From NCBI RefSeq assembly GCF_937958065.1, contig NZ_CALFXI010000043.1:78870-142869 (forward strand): DNA of 64,000 nucleotides, written 5' to 3'. Numbering within the stretch: position 1 is the stretch's first letter; each line of letters starts with the position of its first letter. Made by a program: the position numbers and the translations under genes. Source of the stretch: an uncultured Steroidobacter sp. (GTDB lineage: Bacteria; Pseudomonadota; Gammaproteobacteria; Steroidobacterales; Steroidobacteraceae). Of the stretch, positions 55,588 to 63,946 are shown in pieces. The notes below the pieces were generated by a model, which saw only the letters and a list, made by a program, of their open reading frames with translations, did no database searches and was not told where the DNA came from.

Positions 55588-55595
55588 GTGTGTCA
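55588..55595 (+). promoter_or_regulatory. Single half-site of the island operator
   Basis: GTGTGTCA is followed by TCATTTTTCG, similar to the ATTCTTT-CG flank seen at both paired sites. It lies between the cytochrome (minus) and PaaX-type (plus) genes and reads toward the regulator. No partner half-site is found at the 31-bp spacing. Confidence 0.4.
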
Positions 55596-55668
55596 TCATT
55601 TTTCGCGCGCCGGTTGTGACGTCCACGTGCTCCCAGGGCTCATTTTGGATACCTGCAACGAAACTGTC

Positions 55669-56622
55669 ATGTCATCGGAAATTGATGCAAGGACACGCGA
55701 GTTGACGGCGGAATTTCGTCGTCAACGACCGCTGCGAGGCGGGTCGTTGATAATTACTATCTTCGGGGATGCGATCGCGCCGCGCGGCGGCGCCATTTCC
55801 CTGGGCAGCCTGATCAAGCTGTGCAGCCCGTTCGGCATCACGGAGCGCCTGGTACGAACCTCGGTGCAACGCCTGACGCAGGACGGTTGGCTCAATGGCA
55901 TGCGTCACGGCCGGCACAGCGAGTACCGATTGTCGACGCGCGGCCAGGATCGCTTCGCCGATGCCACCCGTCGCATCTACGCGGCCGGCCCCGATCGCTG
56001 GCATGGCCTGTGGACCCTGGTGCTGCTGCCGACCGGCGACGCCGAAGCGAAGGAAGCCTTGCGCAAGGAGCTGTCGTGGCTGGGCTTCGGTCAGCCGATG
56101 CCGGGCATCATGACTCATCCGACCCGCAGCGCTGCGAACACTCGGGCACTGCTCGCGAATGCGCCGAACGCGCCGCTCGCGCACATCTTCGAAGCTCGCT
56201 GCGACGACACCGAGGCGGACCGGCGCTTCGCCCGCGAGAGCTGGGATCTACGCGAGCTCACCGAGCGCTATCGCAAGATGCTCGCCGCATTCGAGCCCAT
56301 CGCAGCAGCCGCGGCTTCCTCCTCGCGCCCCGCGCCGCTGACAGCGTTCATCATCAGAACGCTGCTGATCCACGAGTACCGCAAGATCCTGTTGCGCGAT
56401 CCGGTGCTGCCGACGTCGCTGCTGCCGGCCGACTGGGTCGGCACGCAAGCCTACGATCTGTGCCGCTATCTCTACGGCTATGTGTTCGAGTCGGCGGAAA
56501 TGTATCTATCGAACGAAGGCTCGCGCCTGAACGACGAGCTGCCGCGCGTCGACGCGAATGCCCTGCAGCGCTTTGGCGGAGTGCTGCGTCCGAGGCTGGA
56601 CGTGCCGCAAGTGGTTACATGA
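55669..56622 (+). CDS. PaaX-family transcriptional regulator
   Basis: This 317-residue protein has an N-terminal winged helix (about 25-95, with Gly-Ile-Thr-Glu-Arg-Leu-Val-Arg-Thr-Ser-Val-Gln-Arg-Leu as recognition helix), a central domain and a C-terminal PaaX-type domain. PaaX represses phenylacetate catabolism and is released by phenylacetyl-CoA; relatives respond to other aryl-CoA thioesters. It is the best local candidate to bind the TGACACAC elements, one half-site of which lies just upstream. It ends within the convergent Lrp gene (8-bp overlap). Confidence 0.87.
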   Translation: MSSEIDARTRELTAEFRRQRPLRGGSLIITIFGDAIAPRGGAISLGSLIKLCSPFGITERLVRTSVQRLTQDGWLNGMRHGRHSEYRLSTRGQDRFADATRRIYAAGPDRWHGLWTLVLLPTGDAEAKEALRKELSWLGFGQPMPGIMTHPTRSAANTRALLANAPNAPLAHIFEARCDDTEADRRFARESWDLRELTERYRKMLAAFEPIAAAAASSSRPAPLTAFIIRTLLIHEYRKILLRDPVLPTSLLPADWVGTQAYDLCRYLYGYVFESAEMYLSNEGSRLNDELPRVDANALQRFGGVLRPRLDVPQVVT

Positions 56623-57091
56623 GCGGCAGCGAGGTCGTGTACTTGACCTCCGCGACCGAGGCCATGCAACGCACCTCGCAGACGTGCGGCACGTGATCCA
56701 GCTTGTCGAAATGAAAACGATGGTAGGCCTCCAGATCCGGCACCACCACTCGCAACATGAAATCGAAGGCTCCCAGAATCGCGTGACACTCGAGCACCTC
56801 CGGCAATTCGCGGATGGCTCGCGAGAACTCCGCGATACTGGTGGGATCCTTTTTGGAGACCCTGATGTGCACGAACAGCTGCGTGCCGACGCCCAGCTTG
56901 GTGCGATCGAGTAGCGCGACCACGCCCGAAATCCAGCCGTCGCGGCGGAACTGCTGGATGCGACGCCAGCATTGCGGCTGAGACAGGCCGACTTCGGACG
57001 CGATCTTGCTGCACGGGAGCGAGGCGTCGCTCTGCAAGAGAACGAGAATCCTGCGATCGATCTCATCGATGACGGGGGCCCCGTTCTCCAT
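56615..57091 (-). CDS. Lrp/AsnC-family regulator
   Basis: This 158-residue protein has an N-terminal helix-turn-helix (Ala-Ser-Glu-Val-Gly-Leu-Ser-Gln-Pro-Gln-Cys-Trp-Arg-Arg) and a RAM-type ligand-binding domain, the standard Lrp/AsnC layout and length. These regulators usually sense amino acids. The ATG at 57091 begins 20 bp after the creatininase-like gene, and the 3' end overlaps the convergent PaaX-type gene by 8 bp. It is probably the last gene of the MFS-creatininase-Lrp run and may control it. Confidence 0.88.
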   Translation of the reverse strand: MENGAPVIDEIDRRILVLLQSDASLPCSKIASEVGLSQPQCWRRIQQFRRDGWISGVVALLDRTKLGVGTQLFVHIRVSKKDPTSIAEFSRAIRELPEVLECHAILGAFDFMLRVVVPDLEAYHRFHFDKLDHVPHVCEVRCMASVAEVKYTTSLPLM

Positions 57092-57111
57092 GTGCGTGCT
57101 CCGGCGCGGCG

Positions 57112-57984
57112 TCAGGTCGACGGCGGAATGAAGCCTTGAATCTGCCTGACGGCGTACTCCACCTTCAGATCGAAGGCGCGCTTGCCGAGCTTGGCGCTGG
57201 AGCGACGGCCGTCGCCGACGATGCCGTTCTTCAGCTTCGGATCGTCGGTGGCCTGCGGCCTGCCGTCCGGACCGACCGGAATGCCCACGGCGTCTTTCAG
57301 CAGCTTCTTGCGCACGTAGGTGCCGTCCTTGTCGAGGTACATCATGATGGATGTATCCGTCAGGCCGCCATGCAGGCTGGCCGGATAACCTTGAGCGGCG
57401 ATCTCCTTGTCGAACGCCGTGTTGGCCGGCATGTACACCTGGTCGCAATAGAACACGTGAATGCCCTGCGCGCTGTACTTCTCGTTCAACCGGGTCGCGA
57501 CGCGACGATAGACGTTCCTGTCGCCTTCGCCCTGACCGCCGCCGTGGTCGCCCATGAGCACCACGTTCTTGAAGCCCGTCACGATCGACTGCTCCGTCAT
57601 GCGCTCCAGCACCGCCTCCAGCAGCTCCGGCGTCAGGCCGATCGTGCCCGGCAGCTCGGCGCTGGCATTGTTCGGGGTGAGCGGCAGCACCGGCATCGCG
57701 ATGGCGTTGCCGAGCTTCTGCGCGATGGCTTTGACGATGGCGCGCGCCATCAGGTTGTGGCCGCCGTTGGCGTTCTGCGGTCCGCGCTGCTCGACACCGC
57801 CGGTGTAGATGAGAGCAGTGGTCTTGCCGGCAGCGAGCGCGTCCCTCACTTCGGGCCAGGTCATCAGCTCGAACTCGACCAGCTGCGATGAGGCCGCCGC
57901 GTTGGCCACGCTGGGCAGCACCGGAGTCAGCGCTGCGGTTGCCAGGAATGCGGCCGTCAGACTTGCCTTGAGCACTCTATGCAT
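57112..57984 (-). CDS. Secreted creatininase-family protein with altered metal ligands
   Basis: This 290-residue protein has a signal peptide (about 1-29, ending Ala-Asn-Ala). Creatininase amidohydrolases normally carry Glu-x-His and an Asp ligand in the EQHGPHLPxxTD motif. Here the stretch reads Glu-Gln-Arg-Gly-Pro-Gln (Glu65, Arg67) with His76 where Asp is expected, so two of the usual metal ligands are changed. Gly-Asp-His-Gly-Gly (His147) retains the later His. It may bind metal differently or have lost hydrolase activity. It lies 36 bp after the MFS gene and 20 bp before the Lrp gene, which suggests uptake and processing of one substrate. Confidence 0.8.
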   Translation of the reverse strand: MHRVLKASLTAAFLATAALTPVLPSVANAAASSQLVEFELMTWPEVRDALAAGKTTALIYTGGVEQRGPQNANGGHNLMARAIVKAIAQKLGNAIAMPVLPLTPNNASAELPGTIGLTPELLEAVLERMTEQSIVTGFKNVVLMGDHGGGQGEGDRNVYRRVATRLNEKYSAQGIHVFYCDQVYMPANTAFDKEIAAQGYPASLHGGLTDTSIMMYLDKDGTYVRKKLLKDAVGIPVGPDGRPQATDDPKLKNGIVGDGRRSSAKLGKRAFDLKVEYAVRQIQGFIPPST

Positions 57985-58020
57985 GTCGTCACCCTTCTAC
58001 TCTGAGCTACTCTGAAGCTC

Positions 58021-59361
58021 TCAGCCGGCGCTCGCCGGAACCGAAACGGGGGCTGGTGAAACCTCGTCCTCGCGCTGCTCGTCGCCATCGATCTGGCCGT
58101 CGTGGCGCTTGACGAGCAAGCTGGACACCAGGCCGATGATCGCCGCGGCGGTCATGAACCACGCCGGCGAGGACAACGATCCGGTCTCGCGAATCAACGC
58201 GGTGGCCGCCAGCGGCGCCGCGCCGCTGAAGCAGGTCATGCTGACGTTGAGCACCAGCGCGATGCCCGTGAAGCGGATACGCGTCGGAAACAGATCCGCG
58301 ATCAGGAACGCGAACGAGCCATTGAACAGCCCCGCGCCCACGCCGCCCAACACGAGCGGCAGCCACGGATTCGCGCTGCTGGAGACGATGGCGTCGTACC
58401 AGGTGAAGGAGAACAACGTGAACAGCAAGGTGCCGACCATCATGAGCCGGCGCGGCGGGATGCGGCTGCCGAGCCATGCCGTCGCCAGCAACGCGAAGCT
58501 GTGAACGACCAACGCCAGGTTCTGGCCGAACATCGCCTTGCCGGGGTCGACGCTCAAGACGGTTTTGAGATACGCGGGCATGTAGGCAAACAGCAGACCG
58601 TTGAACGCCGCCGTGCAGGCCACCAGTCCGATGCCGATCAGCACCGGACGCGGGTGAGTGCGCATCAGCTCGCCGAACGGGCTGGTCGAGGTTTGTTTCT
58701 TGACGCGCTCGAACTCGGGCGATTCTTCCAGCGAACGGCGCACCCAGAAGCCCAGCAGCCCGAGGCCGCCGCCGATCCAGAAGGGAATGCGCCAGCCGTA
58801 CGAGCCGACTTGCTCCGGCGTCATGACGTTTTGAATCAGCAGACTGAGCAGGGTCGCGACCACGACGCCGCCCATGACACAGAAGAATACGAAGCCGCTG
58901 GTGAAGGCGGCACGCTTCGGCGCGACTTCCACCACATAAGTAATGGCGCCGGGCAATTCGCCGCCCAGACAGAATCCCTGCAGCAGCCGCAGGAACACCA
59001 TCAACATCGGCGCCGCGAGCCCCCATGATTCGTACGAAGGCACCAGGCCCATGCCCAGGGTCGCGCCCGACATGCCGAGCAGCGAGATGACGAAGACTCG
59101 TCGACGACCGAAGCGATCGCCGAAGTGACTCAGCACGATGCCGCCCACCGGTCGCGCCACATAGCCGACCGCGAACGCTCCGAACGACGCCATCAACGAC
59201 ACCAGCGAGGAAGACGCTGGGAAAATCGCGCGCGCGATCTCCGCGGCGAAGATGCCGTAGATGATGAAGTCGTAGTACTCGAGTGCTCCGCCGAGACTCG
59301 CGAGCAGCGTGGTGCGCCGGCTCGACGCGGACATTTGAGACGTTTCCGGTGTAGAGCTCAA
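58021..59361 (-). CDS. MFS transporter, metabolite:H+ symporter type
   Basis: About 446 residues with twelve membrane helices and the MFS signature Gly-Asp-Arg-Phe-Gly-Arg-Arg between helices 2 and 3. Asp-Phe-Ile-Ile-Tyr-Gly in helix 1 and the overall pattern fit the proton symporters for shikimate, alpha-ketoglutarate, proline/betaine and similar organic acids. TTG at 59361 is chosen because AGGGGGAA lies at good spacing; an ATG at 59334 begins closer to helix 1 and an ATG further upstream lies inside the palindrome. The creatininase-like gene follows 36 bp later. Confidence 0.85.
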   Translation of the reverse strand: MSSTPETSQMSASSRRTTLLASLGGALEYYDFIIYGIFAAEIARAIFPASSSLVSLMASFGAFAVGYVARPVGGIVLSHFGDRFGRRRVFVISLLGMSGATLGMGLVPSYESWGLAAPMLMVFLRLLQGFCLGGELPGAITYVVEVAPKRAAFTSGFVFFCVMGGVVVATLLSLLIQNVMTPEQVGSYGWRIPFWIGGGLGLLGFWVRRSLEESPEFERVKKQTSTSPFGELMRTHPRPVLIGIGLVACTAAFNGLLFAYMPAYLKTVLSVDPGKAMFGQNLALVVHSFALLATAWLGSRIPPRRLMMVGTLLFTLFSFTWYDAIVSSSANPWLPLVLGGVGAGLFNGSFAFLIADLFPTRIRFTGIALVLNVSMTCFSGAAPLAATALIRETGSLSSPAWFMTAAAIIGLVSSLLVKRHDGQIDGDEQREDEVSPAPVSVPASAG

Positions 59362-59378
59362 CTCTGTCTTCCCCCTAA

Positions 59379-59403
59379 TGCACCATGCTGAATGCATGGT
59401 GCA
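59379..59403. promoter_or_regulatory. Palindrome upstream of the MFS gene
   Basis: Perfect 10-bp arms TGCACCATGC and GCATGGTGCA enclose TGAAT. It lies directly upstream of the AGGGGG ribosome site, where a repressor site would be expected. The Lrp/AsnC product encoded in the same run is a candidate binder. It could instead act as an mRNA hairpin. Confidence 0.55.
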
Positions 59404-59463
59404 CGCCAGATCGCCGGCTCACGTGCGCGCACGCGTGTGAGCCGACCATCGATTCATCGTGTG

Positions 59464-59479
59464 GAGCCGCCGGCGGCTC
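59464..59479 (-). terminator. Palindrome after the second repeat-protein operon
   Basis: A 16-bp perfect palindrome GAGCCGCCGGCGGCTC lies 21 bp after the stop of the gene ending at 59501. There is no T-run. It separates that operon from the MFS gene. Confidence 0.45.
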
Positions 59480-59500
59480 GTCGAGCCGCGCGGCGCCGCT

Positions 59501-60592
59501 TCAGCGCTTGCTCACCAGCTCCTGCTCGGGACGCTGGATGAAGACCTGCGTGAATTTCACTCGCATGGCCGAAGAAATCGCGGTGTTCTTGCCAGTCTTC
59601 GGATCGGGATAGCCGTCGGCGAGACGATTCATCGCCTGCCGTTGCGAGATCGACGAAAACTGTCCGTAGCTCTGGTGGTGCGTGGACCAGCCTTCGTTCT
59701 TGCGCAGCGTGTAGCTGTCGACGTCGGCATAGCCGGCCAGCAGGCCTTCGGCGGTCTCCGGCGTCAACTTCAATTTGAAGCGAGCGCCGCGGAACACCTG
59801 GTACTGGTACGACACGCCGCGCCCCCAGGGAATCAGCAGCGTATCCATGGGCTCGGACAGCAAGGTCCCATCGACGATCTTGCCCTTGGCCTTGCTGATG
59901 TAGCGCTTGCCCCAGCGCATGTCGATGCGCTGCGTGCCGCCCGGCACGAACGCGTCGCCGGTGGCGTCGGTCAGCAGATTTTCCAGGCCGCGATAGGTGG
60001 TGATCGTCACATCGTCGTCGTTGTGCAGATCGTCGACGCCGGTGATCTCGATCAGCACGCGGCTGTCTTCGCTCGACTTCATGAACAGGTTTTCGAAGTG
60101 CGCGAACGAGCCGCCCTCGCGATAGCCGGCGATGCAGCCGTTGGCGCGATACAGCTGATTGTCGATGCCCTTCTCGCCCTCGGGGCTGATGAAGTCATCG
60201 GCATCGATCTTGCCGTCCAGGTTCAGGCCGTAGGAGATCTTTCCCTGCACTTCCTTGTACGGCATCTTGTAGGTGGCGGTCTGAGGATGCCACTGCTCGC
60301 CTTCGCGCTTCAGCTGCGTCTCCACCACGGTGCGCTGCTTGCCATCCTCGGGGAACAGCTTCTTGAACTCTTCGCGGTTGCCGTCGTTGAAGCCCTGCGG
60401 ACATTCTTCCTTGCCGTCCTTGGTCTCGTACACGGCCCAGACTCTCTCGGTCATCACATAACCGATGACGCCGTTCTCCAGCACCGGGCTGGCTTCTTTG
60501 GGTGCCGCGCTGCCGCTGCCGGCGAAACCCGTGAGTGCCAGACCGATTGCAACGCCCAGCGTCTGTGAAATCCGCTTTGGAACGTTTCTCAT
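59501..60592 (-). CDS. Secreted protein of unknown family, copy B
   Basis: This 363-residue protein has a signal peptide (about 1-29). The family is not recognised. It is homologous to the protein at 49351-50433 throughout, with conserved Asp/Gly-rich segments (Asn-Leu-Asp-Gly-Lys, Glu-Lys-Gly-Ile-Asp-Asn, Gly-Tyr-Ala-Asp-Val-Asp) that could bind calcium or a sugar. Divergence is considerable, so the duplication is old. GGAGGCTCACC precedes the ATG at 60592. It follows its PF03640-type partner by 13 bp. Confidence 0.8.
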   Translation of the reverse strand: MRNVPKRISQTLGVAIGLALTGFAGSGSAAPKEASPVLENGVIGYVMTERVWAVYETKDGKEECPQGFNDGNREEFKKLFPEDGKQRTVVETQLKREGEQWHPQTATYKMPYKEVQGKISYGLNLDGKIDADDFISPEGEKGIDNQLYRANGCIAGYREGGSFAHFENLFMKSSEDSRVLIEITGVDDLHNDDDVTITTYRGLENLLTDATGDAFVPGGTQRIDMRWGKRYISKAKGKIVDGTLLSEPMDTLLIPWGRGVSYQYQVFRGARFKLKLTPETAEGLLAGYADVDSYTLRKNEGWSTHHQSYGQFSSISQRQAMNRLADGYPDPKTGKNTAISSAMRVKFTQVFIQRPEQELVSKR

Positions 60593-60605
60593 GGTGAGCC
60601 TCCGA

Positions 60606-62048
60606 CTACAAACTGTACGCGCTGTTGCCGAAATCGTCCCTGAGCCAGAACGCGCGAAACCCGTTGCGCCGTCCATTGAATTCACCGAAGGAATCGCAGT
60701 TGGCATCGCCCGGCTGACGATCCAGGGAGCAGGTGTACACCGGCCGATCGCGATAGGCCCACACGCTCAACGCGCCCGCCTGGCCCTGGGTCGCGCGGCG
60801 CCCCGTGTTCGGGTCGATCCACATCACGCTCCACAGCCGGCTGTCGCTCTTGGCGTTCGGCGCGGCCTGCACATACGGAAAGGTTTCCTGGCACAGCTTC
60901 GGATCGCCGTTGCCGCAGATGGCGAGGCGATACGCCTGCTCGGTATCGGGATGATCGCAGGCGAGCTGGTCGCGCGCGTCATCGCCGCAGTTATATATGT
61001 AGACCGTCATGCCCTTGGTATCCGCGAGCACCTGACCGGCAATCGAGTCCTGCACCGTGAAGTCTTTCGGCGGCGTGATCGCGCGCTGGGTGTAGACGTT
61101 GTGCCAGCCAGGCACGTCGCTGCCCACCAGGCTGCGCGTGCTGCGATCCAGGATGTAGGTGTACAGAGGCTTGCCGCGGAACGTCCACTGCTTGATGCCT
61201 GGCGAGCGCTCGATGATGCCCCACTCGCCATTCGGCCGGGCGGTCACGGCGGCGGTGACAGGCGCCCAATCTTTCAGGCATTCGCGCGTGCAGTTCGACT
61301 TGTTCGGTTCGTCGCCATCCCAGGTGTAGACGGAGAAGCCCTTGTGATCGGTGAGCAGCCGTCCGGTCGCCGTCTGCAGCGGACCGTAACGACTCGGGTC
61401 GGTATCGGTGCCCGCGAACTCGGGCGGCACATTCGCCGGCGGCCCCACCGGAACGCGCACCACCGGAGCATCGCCGGCGCGCTGGATCTTCGTGCCACCG
61501 AGCACATCGCCCGGCTTCTTGTCCAGATCGGAGGTGTAGAGCGGATAGCCGCCGTAGGTCCACTGCAGCTTGCCATCGGCGCGCTTGATCGTGGTCCACG
61601 CGTTGTGCCCCGAACCGACGGGCTTGGCATCCGGCGGCGCGATCAGCGGCGGCCACGCCTGCGTGCAGCTCTTGCGTGTCTCGACGTTGGGCAGCAGCAG
61701 CCCGCCCGGATAGGGGCTCATCAGGCCGGAAGTCACTTTCTGCACCTCGTCGGTACAGCTGGAAATGCCGCTGTCCTTGCGATCGCCAACGTCGCCGTTG
61801 CGCAGGTTCTTCAGCGGCCAGCTGTACAGCGTCTTGCCGTTGGCGTCGGCGAACACCGGCCCATCGAGCTCGGTGTGGATCACCTGGATGCCAGGCGGCA
61901 TCGGCACGCGCACATAGTCTTCTTTGTCGGTGCTGGAGGGGGCTTGCCAATAGTCGTAGCGGGCAAGCTGCTCCTGCGCCGCCATTGCAAGCGTGGCGAA
62001 CGCAGTCGCCCCGACCAGAACCCCCAGTGAACCCCGCAGTCGTCGCAT
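60606..62048 (-). CDS. PF03640-type repeat protein, copy B
   Basis: This 480-residue secreted protein has a signal peptide (about 1-23) and at least four PF03640-like repeats (Val-Phe-Ala-Asp-Ala-Asn-Gly-Lys-Thr-Leu-Tyr, Leu-Leu-Thr-Asp-His-Lys-Gly-Phe-Ser-Val-Tyr, Val-Leu-Ala-Asp-Thr-Lys-Gly-Met-Thr-Val-Tyr). Conserved Cys pairs and Trp-Pro loops match copy A at 50468-51811. It is the first gene of the operon headed by the operator at 62115-62159; the leader is about 60 nt. Its function is not known; co-duplication with the partner gene indicates a working pair. Confidence 0.85.
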   Translation of the reverse strand: MRRLRGSLGVLVGATAFATLAMAAQEQLARYDYWQAPSSTDKEDYVRVPMPPGIQVIHTELDGPVFADANGKTLYSWPLKNLRNGDVGDRKDSGISSCTDEVQKVTSGLMSPYPGGLLLPNVETRKSCTQAWPPLIAPPDAKPVGSGHNAWTTIKRADGKLQWTYGGYPLYTSDLDKKPGDVLGGTKIQRAGDAPVVRVPVGPPANVPPEFAGTDTDPSRYGPLQTATGRLLTDHKGFSVYTWDGDEPNKSNCTRECLKDWAPVTAAVTARPNGEWGIIERSPGIKQWTFRGKPLYTYILDRSTRSLVGSDVPGWHNVYTQRAITPPKDFTVQDSIAGQVLADTKGMTVYIYNCGDDARDQLACDHPDTEQAYRLAICGNGDPKLCQETFPYVQAAPNAKSDSRLWSVMWIDPNTGRRATQGQAGALSVWAYRDRPVYTCSLDRQPGDANCDSFGEFNGRRNGFRAFWLRDDFGNSAYSL

Positions 62049-62362
62049 ATCTCTCTCTTATACCAAACCGACCTTCGATACTGCCTTACTGCGGTCCGGC
62101 AGCGGTGACCGAAAAGAATTTGACACACAAAATCCTGTCTGGCAACAAATCGTGTGTCACAAAAAATTTAGCTAAAGAACGACTCGTTCGTGCATGGTTT
62201 TCACGCGCGTGAATCCCTCCGCAAGCTCAGCCGAGAATCAGGCAAAAGCTCCTCCACTCGTCACGCCGGTCCGCCATTCGTCCCTTTTCGGTGGCTGAGC
62301 TCGTCGGCAACCGCGATGCTCGATGGTCGCGGCTACCGCGGCTCTCAACAGGGATGTGATTC
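62049..62362. other. Divergent intergenic region, 314 bp
   Basis: This holds the operator for the minus-strand repeat-protein operon, listed separately, and the upstream region of the plus-strand PQQ-dehydrogenase-like gene. No other gene or RNA was recognised. Confidence 0.5.
62115..62159 (-). promoter_or_regulatory. Paired inverted operator and promoter of the second repeat-protein operon
   Basis: TGACACAC (62121-62128) and GTGTGTCA (62152-62159) are inverted, 31 bp apart centre to centre, matching the element at 55010-55054 in sequence, spacing and flank. On the minus strand AATTCT (62115-62120) could be a -10 box and TTGCCA a -35 box with a 19-bp spacer. Confidence 0.7.
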
Positions 62363-63946
62363 ATGGACATGCGCGCGTTCATCGTCCTCGCGTTGACGAC
62401 CGGCTCGGCATTGGGTGCAGACGCTTCGACAGCAAGCCTGGGCACGACCATCGAGGCCGAAGCGCTGCGCGCCGATCGTTCCGCCGGCTATGCAATCACC
62501 CAGCACGGCCCGGACCGCTTTCTGCAATTCATCGATCGCGGCAGTCATCTCTGTTACGACCGCGTCGATCTGACCGGCGTCAAGAGCATCGAGTATCGAT
62601 ATGCCAAGGGCGACGGCGAGCCACCGCGCCGTTTCGCGCTCGTGGCTTTCGCCGGGCGCGACTTCGACTCGGCCAGTCGCATCAACCTGGGAGAAAGAAT
62701 CACCACGCTCACCGGCGGCTGGGACGCCTTTCGCACCGAGCGCATCGGGCTCGCACGACAGCTCACCGGGCTGCATCGTCTGTGCATCATCGGCATGGAA
62801 GGCGGTGGAGTCTTCAATCTCGACAAGCTCACCTTGAGCGATCAGCCCGGCCGGCATGACGGCATCACGATGGATTATCAGATTCCCATCGAAGCCCGCA
62901 GCGCCGCCGGGGAGCGCTTCCGCCTGGAAAAAGTGGCCGAGATCTCGGGCGAGCTGTGGTCGATGGATTTCCTCGACCGGCGTTCCATCCTGGCCGCCGA
63001 GAAAGGCGGCAGCTTGTGGCGCTTCGAAGACGGCAAGCGCACCGGCCCCATTACCGGCACGCCGCCAGTCCGATTCGTCGGACAGGGCGGTCTTCACAGC
63101 GTGAAGGCGCATCCGGACTATCGGAACAACGGCTGGATCTACCTGAGCTTCGCCGATCCCACACCGCAGGGATCGATGACTGCCATCGTGCGCGGGCGGA
63201 TCCGGAACAACCGCTGGGTGGATCAACAAGTGATCTACGAGGCGGCGCCTGCTTTCTATGTGAGCTCCGAAGCTCACTATGGCTCGCGCCTCGCGTTCAA
63301 GGGCGACTATTTATATTTCAGCGTCGGCGACCGTTTGCAGCAGGACAAGGCGCAGGACCTGAGCACTCCCTACGGCAAGATTCATCGCATCTTCGCGGAT
63401 GGACGCATTCCCAAGGACAACCCTTTCGTCGCTCGGCCCGGCGCCGAGCCGACCATCTGGAGTTATGGTCATCGCAATCCTCAGGGCCTGACCGTGCATC
63501 CGCAGACTGGAGAAATCTGGGCCACGGAACATGGTCCGCGCGGTGGCGATGAGTTGAATCTGATCGTCAAGGGAGCGAACTATGGATGGCCCGCCGTCAC
63601 GTTCGGCATCAACTATGACGGCACGATCATCAGTCACGAAACAAAGCGCGACGGCATGGAGCCGCCAAAAACCCACTGGACGCCATCGATTGGGGTATCG
63701 GCCCTCACGTTCTACGACGGCACCCGCTTCGGCACGTGGCGCAACCAACTGCTGGTGGGCAGCCTCGCCTACCAGGAGTTACGACTGATCCGCATCGAAT
63801 CCGGCAAGGTGACCCGACAGGACGCAGTGCTTCAAGGCATGGGCCGCATTCGAGATGTGATGCTCGGGCCTGATGGCAACGTCTATGTCGCTTTGAACTT
63901 CCCGAACGGAATGATTCTGCGTCTGATGCCGTTCGAACGGAGCTGA
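62363..63946 (+). CDS. PQQ-dependent sugar dehydrogenase-like protein with N-terminal beta domain
   Basis: This 527-residue secreted protein has a signal peptide (about 1-19). Residues about 25-160 look like a beta-sandwich carbohydrate-binding module (CBM6-like). Residues about 175-525 fit the soluble glucose dehydrogenase/YliI beta-propeller: Tyr-Gly-Ser-Arg-Leu-Ala-Phe, Gly-His-Arg-Asn-Pro-Gln-Gly-Leu, Glu-His-Gly-Pro-Arg-Gly-Gly-Asp-Glu and a C-terminal Arg-Ile-Arg-Asp-Val. The family oxidises aldose sugars with PQQ. No PQQ biosynthesis genes lie in the window. The in-frame ATG at 62369 is an alternative start. Confidence 0.88.
   Translation: MDMRAFIVLALTTGSALGADASTASLGTTIEAEALRADRSAGYAITQHGPDRFLQFIDRGSHLCYDRVDLTGVKSIEYRYAKGDGEPPRRFALVAFAGRDFDSASRINLGERITTLTGGWDAFRTERIGLARQLTGLHRLCIIGMEGGGVFNLDKLTLSDQPGRHDGITMDYQIPIEARSAAGERFRLEKVAEISGELWSMDFLDRRSILAAEKGGSLWRFEDGKRTGPITGTPPVRFVGQGGLHSVKAHPDYRNNGWIYLSFADPTPQGSMTAIVRGRIRNNRWVDQQVIYEAAPAFYVSSEAHYGSRLAFKGDYLYFSVGDRLQQDKAQDLSTPYGKIHRIFADGRIPKDNPFVARPGAEPTIWSYGHRNPQGLTVHPQTGEIWATEHGPRGGDELNLIVKGANYGWPAVTFGINYDGTIISHETKRDGMEPPKTHWTPSIGVSALTFYDGTRFGTWRNQLLVGSLAYQELRLIRIESGKVTRQDAVLQGMGRIRDVMLGPDGNVYVALNFPNGMILRLMPFERS

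Noticed and set aside
55588..55595. Complete third paired operator upstream of the PaaX-type gene
   Set aside because: Only one half-site is present; the position 31 bp away does not match the partner sequence.
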